Assembly: GCA_019651435.1 (NCBI GenBank)
Contig: BOYI01000001.1
Coordinates: 124,001-188,000 of the forward strand
Direction: 5' to 3'
Length of the DNA stretch: 64,000 bases
Source: Pelagibacteraceae bacterium
Lineage (GTDB): Bacteria; Pseudomonadota; Alphaproteobacteria; HIMB59
Shown here: positions 20,988-33,001 of the stretch, piece after piece
Layout: each line of letters begins with the position of its first letter
Numbering within the stretch: the first letter of the stretch is position 1
Made by a program: the position numbers and the translations under genes
The notes under the pieces: model-generated
Seen by the model: only the letters and a program-made list of their open reading frames with translations
Told to the model about the DNA's origin: nothing
Database searches by the model: none

Positions 20988-23900
20988 TGAGTCAAGAAAT
21001 AAAAAATTTCATCAAAAATAGAGAACTTCTTAAGAAGAACCACGTTTATAAAGATAGCTATGAACATGACAATTGTGGCGTTGGATTAGTAGCTGCTATC
21101 AATGGTGAATCTAGAAGAGATATTGTTGAAAAAGGAGTTGAGGCTCTCAAGGCTGTTTTTCATCGAGGTGCTGTTGATGCTGATGGCAAAACTGGAGATG
21201 GTGCGGGCATTATGCTCGAAGTCTCACACTCGTTTTTTAGTAAACAAGTAACTAAAACTGGCCATTTAGCTGAACAAGATAACTTACTTGGTGTTGGAAT
21301 GATATTTCTTCCTAAAAGAGATTTTGGAGCTCAAGAAAAGTGTCGTGCAATAGTTGAGTATGAAATCATAAAAGCTGGAATGAGCTTATATGGATGGAGA
21401 CAGGTACCAGTCAATACAGAAATCATAGGTGAAAAAGCTAACTTTACTAAACCAGAAATTGAACAGATAATTTTTACTCCAAAAGACTCTCACGAAAATA
21501 TTGAAAAAAGACTTTATTTAACAAGAAGAAGAATTGAAAATAAAATCAAGGCATTAAATATAAACGACTTTTATATTTGCTCCTTATCAACTGAAACAAT
21601 TGTCTATAAAGGTATGTTTCTTGCAGAGCAGCTTTCTGAGTTTTATCCAGATCTTTTAGACCCTGATTTCAAATCTAAATTTGCTATCTATCATCAAAGA
21701 TATTCAACTAATACTTTCCCCACTTGGTCTTTAGCACAACCATTTAGGGTTCTAGCTCATAACGGAGAAATTAATACACTCAAAGGTAATATCAATTGGA
21801 TGAGCGCCCATGAGCCAAGAATCACACACCCCTTTTTTAATGAAAGAATTAATGATCTTAAACCCATTTTAGACTCAGATGCTTCTGACTCAGCTTCTTT
21901 AGATGCTGCATTTGAACTATTGGTCCAAACTGATCGTGACCTACCTATGGCAAAATCAATGATTATCCCAGAAGCATGGTCTAATCGTCCTGATATGTCT
22001 GAAGAATTAAAAAATATGTATGCCTATTGTAATGCAGTAATTGAACCTTGGGATGGTCCTGCTGCAGTTTGTGGAAATTTTGGTGATTGGATAATTTCTG
22101 GAATGGATAGAAACGGCCTAAGACCTCTTAGATATATTTTAACTAATGATGGTTTGTTAATCTCAGGTTCTGAAGTCGGAATGATTAATATTGAAGAAAA
22201 AGGATATTTTAAAAAAAAAGGTCGTGTTGGTCCTGGAGAGTTAGTAGCGATCAATTATAAAGAAAAAAAATTTTATGAGAGCGCAGAGCTTAAAAATATT
22301 TTAAGTAATCGACAAGATTTCTCAGAATGGAATAAAAAAACAGTACAACTGGACGCAATTCTAGCATCTGAACAAATTGACCAACCAAAACTAGAAAAAG
22401 ACTCATTTTTTTATCAGCAGGCAAAATCTTTCAACCTATCCTTAGAAATATTGGACTTAATTTTAGATCCAATGGTAAAAACAGGTCAAGAGGCAACTGG
22501 TTCAATGGGAGATGATGCGCCTTTGAGTGTGCTTACAGAAAGATATCGAGGATTACATAGTTTTTTTCAAACAGAATTTTAGTCAAGTCACTAACCCGCC
22601 GATCGATAGTTTAAGAGAGCAGGTTGTAATGAGTTTAAAAACTCGTTTAGGAAATTTAGGTAATATTGTTGAGGAAGGACTCGGAGCAATGCAATTTGGT
22701 GCTTCTTGAAAGCCCTGTTCTTCTTAACCATGAACTCTCAACCCTTAAAAATCATTTAAGCCAATATACTACAGAAATAGATTGTACTTATGATATCAAT
22801 TCTAAAACTGATTTTTTAAATGAAATTCAACGCGTTTGTGCTGAAGCTGAACAAGCTGTAAGGTCTGGTTCCCAACATTTAATCATCACAGATAAACATA
22901 TATCTAAAGACAGAATAGCTTTACCGATGATTTTAGCGACTAGTGCTGTTCACAGTTATTTAGTTAAAAATAATCTTAGAACATTTACATCTTTGAACGT
23001 TTCTTCTCTTGAATGTCTTGATGTCCATTACTTCGCTGTCTTAATTGGAGTCGGGGCAACAACTGTTAATGCATCTTTAATTGAAAACATTGTTAGTGAT
23101 AGACTTAATAAAAATATTTATCACAATATTTCATTCTCTACTCTTTTAAATAATTACAAAAAAGCAATTGAGAAGGGTCTTCGAAAAATAATCAGTAAAA
23201 TGGGAATTTCAATTATTAGCTCATATCGTGGAGGTAAGAATTTTGAAATTATTGGCTTAAGTAGAAGTATGGTTGAAAGTTTCTTCCCAGGGATGTCATC
23301 CAGAATTTCTGGAATAGGTCTTGATGGGCTAGAAAAAAGAGTTCGCCGTCAACATCAACTAGCCTTTCAATCAGATAATGTTGTATTGGATATTGGTGGT
23401 GAATTTAGATTTAGAGCAAATAATGAATTGCACGCTTATGAGGGTGTTTCTATACATATGTTGCAAGAGGCTGTAACAAGAGACTCTTATAATTTATATA
23501 AAAATTACGCTCAAAGAATTTATAATATGAAACCCATCCATATTAGAGATCTTCTTAAATTTAATGAGTCTCAAAATCCCCTTAAATTAGATCATGTCCA
23601 AAGTATCTCAGAGATCAGAAAAAGCTTTGTCTCCCCTGGTATTTCTCTAGGTGCTTTGAGTCCAGAAGCTCATGAGACACTGGCTATTGCCATGAATAGA
23701 ATTGGTTCTAAATCAGATAGTGGTGAAGGGGAGAAGACTCAGCTAGATACTCAAAATTAGAAAACGGAGACAACCCAAGTTCATCTATCAAACAAGTAGC
23801 TAGTGGAAGGTTTGGAGTAACAGCTGAATACCTAATAATTGTAGTGAAATTGAGATTAAAATTCGCGCAAGGAGCAAAACCAGGAGAGGGTGGTCAACTA

Positions 23901-25496
23901 CCAGGTTTTAAAGTAACGGATCTTATTGCTCGACTTAGACATAGCACAAAGGGTGTTACACTTATTAGTCCTCCTCCACACCATGACATTTACTCAATTG
24001 AGGATTTAGCCCAGCTTATTTACGACTTAAACAAATTAATCCGAATGCAAAAGTTGTGTGAAGTTAGTTGCCCAGTCAGGTATAGGTACTGTGGCGCAGG
24101 TGTAGCTAAAGCTAAAGCAGACGTAATTTTAGTTTCAGGCCACTCCGGTGGAACTGGAGCTAGTCCACAATCAAGCATTAAGTATGCAGGACTACCATGG
24201 GAACTTGGTATTAGTGAAGTTCATCAAATTCTTTCATTAAATGGATTACGAGATAAAGTAATTTTAAGAACTGATGGTGGAATTAAAACTGGAAGAGATA
24301 TTGTGAAGGCAGCTATTTTGGGTGCGGAAGAGTATGGTATCGGAACTGCCTCTTTGGTTGCTATGGGCTGTATTATGGTTCGCCAATGTCATTCTAATAC
24401 TTGCCCAGTAGGTGTTTGTACACAAGATGAAAAACTCAGAGAAAAATTTGGAGGCACTCCAGAAAAAGTTATTAATCTTTTTTCTTTTATAGCTGAAGAA
24501 GTTAGAGAAATTTTAGCTTCTTTAGGTTATACCTCTCTAAAAGATGTAATTGGTAAAACAGAATTACTATCTCAAGCACACTATGGATCAAGTGATTTAG
24601 ACAACCTAGATCTTAATCCTATTCTTACAAAAATTGATGATGGTAAGATATATGACTATCACTCAGAAAAGTTTAGAAATGAAGTTCCTAAAACTCTTGA
24701 TGATTTATTTGAAAAGATGGAAAGCAATTTATTGAATCGGGTCAAAAATTGAATTAACTTATAATATTCAAAATACCCTGAGAACCATAGGAACGAAAAT
24801 CTCTTCTTTCATTACAAGAAATTATGGCATGAATAATTTATCTGATGACCACGTTACTTTAAAATTGAGAGGCTCTGCAGGACAATCTTTAGGGGCATTT
24901 GCTGTTAAAGGTTTAACTTTAAGAGTTTTTGGTGATGCAAATGATTATGTTGGAAAAGGTCTTTCTGGTGGAAAGATTATTGTTCAACCAAGAAGTTCAT
25001 TTACTCAACCAAGCCATGAAAATGTCATATTGGAAACGTAACTTTGTACGGCGCTACTGCTGGAACTCTTTATGCAGCTGGTCAAGCGGGTGATAGATTT
25101 TGTGTCAGAAACTCAGGAGCCTTAGCTGTAGTTGAGGGATGTGGTGCTAATGGATGTGAGTATATGACTGGTGGAAGTGCAATCATACTAGGAAGTATTG
25201 GAGATAATTTTGGTGCTGGTATGACCGGAGGTTCAGCTTTTATTTATTCAGAACAAGCAAACTTATTAGAAATGATGAACAAAGAAAATATAGATACTTA
25301 TCAAGTTATGGATGAAAATTGGAAAAACTATCTCTTTAAAATTTTAGTTGATTTCAACAAACAAACAAAGTCTAAGAGAGCAGCTTTCATTATTGAAAAC
25401 TTCGATCAAGAAATTTCTAAGTTTGTTCATGTTGTTCCAGATGAGGTAATCGATAAACTGAGTTTTCCTGTAAAAGAAAACCATAAGATTGCTTAA
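20987..25496 (+). CDS. gltB: Glutamate synthase large subunit, split into about six ORFs by frameshifts
   Basis: [14 protein letters not shown] glutaminase start, [71 protein letters not shown]. Order and spacing fit a single GltB. Confidence 0.93.
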
Positions 25497-26217
25497 ATAT
25501 AAATAGAAATATTCCTCAAACTTAAAGAGTCGGACATACTATGATCAGCATTCTTAATAGTTACATTTATCAGCTTTGGAAATTTATTGCTTTTATAAAA
25601 ACGATCATTGTAATTGTGTGGAACGGTTAAATCTTCACTGCCGTGAAATAAGATTACTTCTCCCTTGTAAGTTTTATTTAAATTTTTAATCAAATAACCT
25701 TCACTATTTAAAAATAAATTAGGTGAATATTTATATATGAAATCATCAGTTACTTTTTTTTCAACTATTTGATTTGATTTAATTTTTTTTTATCTTTTCG
25801 TAGATAATTCTTTCCATAGTAAATCAACTGTGAAATCTGGGGCTGGTGCAATTCCAATAAGTTTTTTTACTTTAGTTGGATAATAAAGCGCGTAGAGCAT
25901 AGCAACCCATCCGCCCATGCTACTTCCGATCAAAATTGGATTTTCAATTTTTAAATAGTTTAAAAGATCTTTTAAGTTTTTAAACCAATCCCCAATCCCA
26001 AAATTCACAAAATCTCCATTTGATTTGCCATGACCTTGAAAATCAAAACATAGAAATGATATTTTTTTCTTCGACAATAATTATTGAAATATGTGGACTT
26101 TTTTCCATTCATATCAGACAACAAACCATGAATAAATACGAGACTTTTTTTGCTTCTTTTGTAATATCTATAAGCTATTTTGGTATTGCCTTTTAAAAAG
26201 TAATTTAATTTTGACAC
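25493..26217 (-). CDS. Alpha/beta hydrolase, frameshifted (three ORF pieces)
   Basis: LVFIHGLLSDM; CFDFQGHGKSNGDF; LIGSSMGGWVAML nucleophile elbow; ILFHGSEDLTVPH; NADHSMS. Confidence 0.8.
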
Positions 26218-27305
26218 TTCAAAAGAATATAAAAAAGCTTGTATGTTTACAAATTATTCCTTCTATGGGTATCGGGGGAGTTGAGACAGGTGTCAGAAAT
26301 ATTGCAGAATATTTACATAAAAAAAAGATAAGGAACTATATTTTATGTGAGTCTTCAAAGAAAAATTTGAAAAGTGATAATCTCGATATTATTTACCTAA
26401 AAAATTTAAGTTTCAAAAACCTTTTTGACCAAAAACTTATCAAAATATTTCTAAAAAAGCTCATTAAACAAAAAAAAATTAATTTAGTTCATATTTCTTC
26501 AAGAGCACCTGCTTTTTTTCTCATTAAATTTTTAAAAAAACTAGATGTCAAGATAGTTACAAGTGTTCACAATAAGTACAAATCAGAAAATTTTTTGAAA
26601 AGGTGGTACAATAATCATTTATTGCAAGGTGATCACATCATTTTCAATTCTTATTTTGTTCGTGATAGTTATGAAAGTTTACTCTTACCTCATATGAGGT
26701 CATCAGTAATAAGCAGGGGAATAGACATAGCTCATTTTAAATCAAAAAAAACTCCTAATAATAAGAAAAATTATCTTTTTGTTCCTTCGCGTATATCTAG
26801 CTGGAAAGGTCATGATCTATTGTTAGATTATTTTGTACAATTCCCCAAAAAATATAAAGAAAAATATAAATTATTGTTTATTTCATCTCATAGTTCAAAT
26901 GATGAAATCAAAGTAGACAGAATTATTAAAAAAAATGATTTAAATAATAATATAGAATTTATTGAGCCTACTCTGGATATAAAAAAAATATATGAACTAA
27001 GTTCTTTAGTTATTAATATTTCTATTAGGCCTGAAGGCTTTGGAAGAACAGTATCAGAAGCTTTATCTATGTCTTGCCCTGTTATTGCTCCCAATATGGG
27101 TGGCACAAAAGAGCAACTTGAAAACTTTAATCCCAAACTTTTATTTGATATCAGCAGCTTTAAGTCATTTTTTAAAGCTTTGGAATATGCACTTAATAAT
27201 CATAAAGGAGTTTCAAAAAACGCAAGAAACTTTGTCAAAGAAAATTATAGTGCAGATTTAATGTGTAAAAATACATTAGAGATTTATCAAAATTTGATTA
27301 ATTGA
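26211..27305 (+). CDS. Glycosyltransferase family 4
   Basis: IIPSMGIGGVETGVRNIA; RPEGFGRTVSEALSMSCPVIAPNMGGTKEQ. Confidence 0.88.
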   Translation: MTLQKNIKKLVCLQIIPSMGIGGVETGVRNIAEYLHKKKIRNYILCESSKKNLKSDNLDIIYLKNLSFKNLFDQKLIKIFLKKLIKQKKINLVHISSRAPAFFLIKFLKKLDVKIVTSVHNKYKSENFLKRWYNNHLLQGDHIIFNSYFVRDSYESLLLPHMRSSVISRGIDIAHFKSKKTPNNKKNYLFVPSRISSWKGHDLLLDYFVQFPKKYKEKYKLLFISSHSSNDEIKVDRIIKKNDLNNNIEFIEPTLDIKKIYELSSLVINISIRPEGFGRTVSEALSMSCPVIAPNMGGTKEQLENFNPKLLFDISSFKSFFKALEYALNNHKGVSKNARNFVKENYSADLMCKNTLEIYQNLIN

Positions 27306-28222
27306 TGAATATTCTTGTAATTAAACATGGTTCTTTAGGCGATATCTTTCTTTCTGTAGGTGCCATTCAAAGTATCAGACAACATTATCCAGATGCAAGG
27401 TTGTTTCTTTTAACACAATCTAATTATAAAAATATTCTAAATAAGTTTACCGAAGTTGATACGATCTTGGAGGATAATAGGGGCCTTATTATTTTATCTA
27501 TTTCAAAGATATTAGGATTTGTTAATAAGCATCAAATAAACTTAATTATTGATTTACAAAATTCTTCGAGAACACAGTTTTATAATTTTTTTATTAAGTA
27601 TTTTACAAAAGCTAAAATTTTGTCAGCAAGAAAATTTTCAACATATGCTTATAATCAAAAACCACTTGGCCTTCAACACATTACAGAAAATCATAAAGAT
27701 CAATTAAGTAAAATAGGAATTAATCATTATCAAATTTCCAATTTAAATTGGATGATAAAAGAAAATAAGGTTAATGAAAAAAAGCCCTATGTAATTTTTA
27801 TACCTGGTGCTTCTAAAACAGGAGACTATAAAAAATGGCCGATTAATAATTATGGAGTAATAGCTAATTATTTAGCTGACAAGAATTATGACATTTATCT
27901 TACCGGATCTAAGCTTGATGAGGATGTAATTAATGAAATTATTAAAATATGTCCTGTTGCAAAAAATAAGATCGAAGAGTCTAAAATTGATGATTTTTAT
28001 GACTTATGTCTTAATTCAAGTTTAATTATATCTAATGATACTGGACCAGCACACATTGCAGGTTTAACTAATCAACACTTAATATGGTTAGCAAATGATA
28101 ATAAAATTTCATTTTCTTGCCATCCTTTAGGTAAAAATGTTCATAGAATTAAATCAAAAAGTGTTAAAGATATTCATCCAAATCAAGTTATTCAAAAAAT
28201 TGATTACATATTAAATATTTAG
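27302..28222 (+). CDS. Glycosyltransferase family 9 (heptosyltransferase-like)
   Basis: ILVIKHGSLGDIFLSVGAIQSIRQHYP; LIISNDTGPAHIAGLT. Confidence 0.88.
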   Translation: MMNILVIKHGSLGDIFLSVGAIQSIRQHYPDARLFLLTQSNYKNILNKFTEVDTILEDNRGLIILSISKILGFVNKHQINLIIDLQNSSRTQFYNFFIKYFTKAKILSARKFSTYAYNQKPLGLQHITENHKDQLSKIGINHYQISNLNWMIKENKVNEKKPYVIFIPGASKTGDYKKWPINNYGVIANYLADKNYDIYLTGSKLDEDVINEIIKICPVAKNKIEESKIDDFYDLCLNSSLIISNDTGPAHIAGLTNQHLIWLANDNKISFSCHPLGKNVHRIKSKSVKDIHPNQVIQKIDYILNI

Positions 28223-28331
28223 TATTTACAATTTGCCAGTGTTTGCTAATAATCCTCTAATGAAATTTAAAACAACCACAAAAGGTTCAACTTTTTGTTA
28301 ACTTTCCCTTTGCCTTTTTCCCAATAATATT

Positions 28332-28877
28332 TTGAATAGACCTTTTAATAAAAACAATAATTTTCGTGGCAAAAGAGATCTTCATAAAATAAATAATTTT
28401 ATCTCTGCCGCTGAAGTGAGAGTTATTCTTGATGATGGTGAACAGTTAGGGGTTATGACAAAAAACGAAGCAATTGATATCGCCAAAGGAAGAGGTTTAG
28501 ATTTAGTTGAAATTGCACCAAATAATAAACCTCCAGTTTGTAAAATAGTTGATTATGGAAAGTTTAAATACCAAGAACAAAAAAAGAAAAATGAGGCTAA
28601 AAAAAAGCAAAAAGTAATTGAAACAAAAGAGCTTAAAATAAGACCTGGCACTGGTGAACATGATTATCAAGTTAAAATTAAAAATGCACAAAAATTTTTA
28701 AAAGAGGGTAATAGAGTTAAGTTTAGCCTTCGTTTTAAGGGCAGAGAAATGGAACACTCAAATTTAGGTATCGATATGCTAAAAAGAGTAAAGAGTGACT
28801 TTGAAGAGTATATCAGAGTAGAAATGGAACCTAAAATTGAAGGAAGACAAGCCTTCCTTGTTGTTGCGCCAAAATAG
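28332..28877 (+). CDS. infC: Translation initiation factor IF-3
   Basis: VRVILDDGEQLGVM; PVCKIVDYGKFKYQEQKKKNEAKKKQ. Non-AUG start (TTG, or in-frame ATT immediately upstream). Confidence 0.95.
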   Translation: MNRPFNKNNNFRGKRDLHKINNFISAAEVRVILDDGEQLGVMTKNEAIDIAKGRGLDLVEIAPNNKPPVCKIVDYGKFKYQEQKKKNEAKKKQKVIETKELKIRPGTGEHDYQVKIKNAQKFLKEGNRVKFSLRFKGREMEHSNLGIDMLKRVKSDFEEYIRVEMEPKIEGRQAFLVVAPK

Positions 28878-28970
28878 AATTAATGTTATAAAACGTCCCT
28901 AATTGGTCGAAGAGGCTAAAGGGTATGCCTCAAGACTCTAAAAAATAACAAACTTACTTAAGGAGATAAA

Positions 28971-29171
28971 ATGCCCAAATTGAAAACAAAAAGTAGCGTA
29001 AAAAAACGCTTCAAAACTTCCTCTACTGGAAAACTTGTCGTGGGTAATGTAGGTAAGAGACATGGAATGTCTAAACGTACTAACTCATTTATTAGAAGCT
29101 CTAAAGGAACAAGAGTTTTATCAAAATCTGCATCGATTATTGTTGAATCAATGATGCCGTATGGAAAATAG
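28971..29171 (+). CDS. rpmI: 50S ribosomal protein L35
   Basis: [21 protein letters not shown]; strong upstream AAGGAG. Confidence 0.95.
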   Translation: MPKLKTKSSVKKRFKTSSTGKLVVGNVGKRHGMSKRTNSFIRSSKGTRVLSKSASIIVESMMPYGK

Positions 29172-29189
29172 GTAGGAGAGGATTAAAAA

Positions 29190-29549
29190 ATGCCAAGAGT
29201 TAAAAGAGGCGTAACAGCCAGAGCAAAACATAAAAAAGTTTTTGAATTTACTAAAGGCCACCGTGGACGTCGAAAAAACGTCTATCGTGTAGCAACACAA
29301 AGCATGGATAAAGCACTTCAATATGCTTATCGTGACCGAAGAAATAAAAAAAGAGACTTTCGTGGATTATGGATACAAAGAATCAATGCTGGTGTTCGTG
29401 AATATGGTCTAACATATGCTAAGTTTATTGATGGACTAAAAAAAGCTAATATTGAAATCAACAGAAAAATACTATCTGAAATCGCGTTTCATGAGCCTGC
29501 ACAATTTAAGTCAATAGTCGAAAAAGCTAAATCAACTTTAGCTAGCTGA
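29190..29549 (+). CDS. rplT: 50S ribosomal protein L20
   Basis: [35 protein letters not shown]. Confidence 0.97.
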   Translation: MPRVKRGVTARAKHKKVFEFTKGHRGRRKNVYRVATQSMDKALQYAYRDRRNKKRDFRGLWIQRINAGVREYGLTYAKFIDGLKKANIEINRKILSEIAFHEPAQFKSIVEKAKSTLAS

Positions 29550-29557
29550 TTCAAACA

Positions 29558-30605
29558 ATGGACATTAATCAAGTCCTAAAAGATGCTTCTAAAGAAATTG
29601 GGCTTGCAAATTCGCAAGCAGACTTACAGAACTTAAAAGTATCTTATCTAGGCAAAAAGGGAAAAATTACTGAGCTTCTCAAATCTTTAAAGGATTTATC
29701 CTTAGAAGAAAAGAAAACTGTAGGAGCTCAGATTAACTCTTTAAGAGATAGTGTAGACTCTCTTATCAAAGGAAAATTATTAGAAATTAGAAAAATGAAA
29801 TAAATTCTAAACTCCTTAATGAGTCAATCGATATTTCTTTCCTCCGCCAACTAGTTTAGATGCAAAAGTTCACCCAATTTCAAAAACTTTTGATGAAGTA
29901 ATTAGTATATTTGGATCTATGGGATATGCTGTTGCTGAAGGTCCTGATATAGAGACTGATTTTTATAATTTTTCTGCTTTAAATATTCCTGAAGATCATC
30001 CTGCAAGAGAGATGCAAGATACTTTTTATATTGAAGATCAAGACGAAGAAAATAAACCTTATGTCTTAAGAACTCACACAAGTCCAGTCCAAATCAGAAC
30101 AATGTTAAGTCAGGAGCCTCCAATTAAAATTATTGCTCCCGGCAGAACTTATCGTTGTGACTCAGATGCTACTCACTCACCAATGTTCCATCAAGTTGAA
30201 GGTTTATTTATCAGCGAAAATGCTAATATGAGTGATTTAAAGGGAACCTTAATCGAGTTTTGTAAACAATTCTTTGAAGTTCAGGATTTAAAAGTACGAT
30301 TTAGACCAAGTTATTTTCCTTTTACTGAACCCTCAGCAGAAATGGATATCGCTTATCATGTTAAAAATAATACTTTACATATCGGAGAGGGAGATAAGTG
30401 GTTAGAGATATTAGGTTGTGGAATGGTAAACCCTGTTGTTTTAGAAAATTGTAAAATTGATAATTCGATATATCAAGGTTTTGCATTTGGCATGGGCCTA
30501 GATAGAATTACTATGCTTAAACATGGTCTAACTGATATCAGGTCTTTTTTTAATGCTAATCTTAATTGGATTAACCAAAATGGTTTTGGATTAGGAGACT
30601 ATTAA
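29558..30605 (+). CDS. pheS: Phenylalanyl-tRNA synthetase alpha subunit, frameshifted near 29800-29850
   Basis: [72 protein letters not shown]. Confidence 0.92.
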
Positions 30606-30607
30606 TA

Positions 30608-33001
30608 ATGAAATTTAGCTACTCTTGGCTCTGTGATCATCTAGATACCAAATTATCCCCATCAGAAATAGCTGAAACACTTACCAATATTGGTTTGGAG
30701 CTGGAGAGTTTAAGTGATTACAGCTCTTATGCTCAATTTGTGGTAGCTACAATAGTTGATTTTAAAAAACACCCTAATGCTGATCGATTAAATATTTGTT
30801 CTGTGGAAAATGGAGAAAAAACATTTCAAGTAATTTGTGGTGCTCCTAATGTGAAGAAAGGAATGAAAGGAATATTTGCAGCAGATGGAATGTATATTCC
30901 TGGCACAGATATAACCTTAAAAAAAGGTAAAATTCGTGGTGAGGTATCCGAAGGTATGCTCTTGTCTGAAAGAGAGTTAAATCTTAGTGATAATCATGAG
31001 GGAATTATTGAGGTTCAAGGCAATCTTCGAAATGGAACAGATGCAGTTACTGCATTGAATTTAAATGACCCTATTTTTGAAATTGGGGTTACTCCTAACC
31101 GAGGAGATTGTTTGAGTGTCAGAGGAATAGCTAGAGATTTATCAGCCAAAGGTGTTGGCAAACTTAAACCTATAAATATAAAGAAAGCAACAAGTGAAGA
31201 ATTTGAAAGTCCAATAACTTGGTCTATTCAAAATGATGGAAATAGTTGTTCATTTGTTGTCAGTCGATACTTCAAAGATATACAAAATTCAACTTCACCA
31301 GAATGGTTGCAAAAAAAATTGTTAAGCATCGGTCTTAGACCTATCAATGCCTTAGTAGATATTACTAATTTTATAACCATGGACTTGGGAAGACCCCTTC
31401 ATGTATTTGATGCAGATAAAATTGGAAACAAACTAAATATGAGGCTATCTAATGATCAAGAAAAGTTATTAGCATTGGATAATAAAGAATATTCATTAAA
31501 CGATATTACCACTGTTATTGCTGATAATAAAAATCCATTAGCAATTGCTGGAATTATTGGTGGAAACGATAGTGGTTGCACCCTTGAAACTAAAAATGTT
31601 TTTTTAGAAGTTGCGGTATTTAATCCTTCTATGGTTGCAAAGACAGGAAGAAAACTTGGAATAAATTCTGATGCAAGATATCGTTTTGAAAGAGGTTTAG
31701 ACTTAGAAATTGTTAATGAAGGTTTAGATTACGCTTCTAGTCTTATTTATGAAATCTGTGGGGGCTCATTTAGTAAAAAGGTTCATGCAGGAAAAATAGA
31801 TCTAAATCAGAATACTATTTCATATAAATTTGACAATTTTGAAAAAACTATTGGAATAGAGCTATCAGAAAAAGATCAAATAAAGATATTAAATAATCTA
31901 CTTTTTGAGACCAAAGATTACAAAGATGGGACTTGCGATGTTACCATTCCATCATGGAGAAATGATATTAAAAAAAACATAGATCTTATTGAGGAGATAA
32001 TTCGAATTCATGGCTATGATAAAATTAAAACAAATTTCCCTCTATCTTCTAATGATGAGCAGAAAAAAGTAACAAACTCATTAATTAATAAAAAATACAC
32101 AGTAATTAAAAAATTAAAAAAATCTCTTATATCTAATAATTTTGATGAAATCATAACTTTTTCTTTCCAATCTCTGCAGGCTCATGAACTTTTGAGTGGC
32201 GATCCATCTTTAAAAATTTCTAATTCGATAAGTGAAGATCATGCATTTATGAGAAGTTCTATGCTTTTTAATCACCTAGAGTCTTTAGAGAATAATCGTA
32301 AAAAAGGATTGAATAAACTCTCAGTATTTGAAATTGGACCGGTTTACAATAATTCAAAATCGCAAGATAATATTCTTTTTGCCCTCACATCAAAAAATAA
32401 AAATCAAAATAAATATTTTGAAGAAGGTAGTTTAGATTATTATTTTTTAACTAAAATTTTATCAAAAATTTTAAGCACAGTTAATTTTGATATCAGACAG
32501 TTTAATATCACTAGATCTAATAGTAATATTTTTCATCCTGGTCAATCTGCAGAGTTGCATATGGGAAAGAAAATAATTGCCAGATATGGTAAAATACATC
32601 CACTAATTTTAGAAAACTTTCCGAAACTATCTAATACTTATGGTATTGAACTCTATTTTGAAAATCTTCCAATAGATTCTATGGTTAGGAGAAATAAAAA
32701 CTCTAAACAAGAGTCGAGTTTTCAACATAGTGAAAAAGACTTTTCTTTTATTTTTAACAAAGATCAAAATCTCTTCGAGGTTTATAGATTTGTTTTAGGA
32801 ATTGATAAAAAATTAATTCAAAAATTAGAATTTTTTGATGAGTACTTATCTAGCGAAATTGGCTCTGATAAAAAAAGTATTGCTTTTAAGGTAACAATTC
32901 AATCTCTTGAAAAAACCTTAGACGAAAAAGACTTAGAGCAAATTCATCAAAATATTATTGATAAAGTTTCAAGTAAATTTGATGCCAAAATAAGATCTTA
33001 A
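30608..33001 (+). CDS. pheT: Phenylalanyl-tRNA synthetase beta subunit
   Basis: [55 protein letters not shown]-terminal anticodon-binding domain. Confidence 0.95.
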   Translation: MKFSYSWLCDHLDTKLSPSEIAETLTNIGLELESLSDYSSYAQFVVATIVDFKKHPNADRLNICSVENGEKTFQVICGAPNVKKGMKGIFAADGMYIPGTDITLKKGKIRGEVSEGMLLSERELNLSDNHEGIIEVQGNLRNGTDAVTALNLNDPIFEIGVTPNRGDCLSVRGIARDLSAKGVGKLKPINIKKATSEEFESPITWSIQNDGNSCSFVVSRYFKDIQNSTSPEWLQKKLLSIGLRPINALVDITNFITMDLGRPLHVFDADKIGNKLNMRLSNDQEKLLALDNKEYSLNDITTVIADNKNPLAIAGIIGGNDSGCTLETKNVFLEVAVFNPSMVAKTGRKLGINSDARYRFERGLDLEIVNEGLDYASSLIYEICGGSFSKKVHAGKIDLNQNTISYKFDNFEKTIGIELSEKDQIKILNNLLFETKDYKDGTCDVTIPSWRNDIKKNIDLIEEIIRIHGYDKIKTNFPLSSNDEQKKVTNSLINKKYTVIKKLKKSLISNNFDEIITFSFQSLQAHELLSGDPSLKISNSISEDHAFMRSSMLFNHLESLENNRKKGLNKLSVFEIGPVYNNSKSQDNILFALTSKNKNQNKYFEEGSLDYYFLTKILSKILSTVNFDIRQFNITRSNSNIFHPGQSAELHMGKKIIARYGKIHPLILENFPKLSNTYGIELYFENLPIDSMVRRNKNSKQESSFQHSEKDFSFIFNKDQNLFEVYRFVLGIDKKLIQKLEFFDEYLSSEIGSDKKSIAFKVTIQSLEKTLDEKDLEQIHQNIIDKVSSKFDAKIRS

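Noticed and set aside
20987-25496. gltB as a true pseudogene or as split subunits
   Set aside because: Domains are complete and ordered, with similar breaks in essential pheS, so sequencing indels are more likely.
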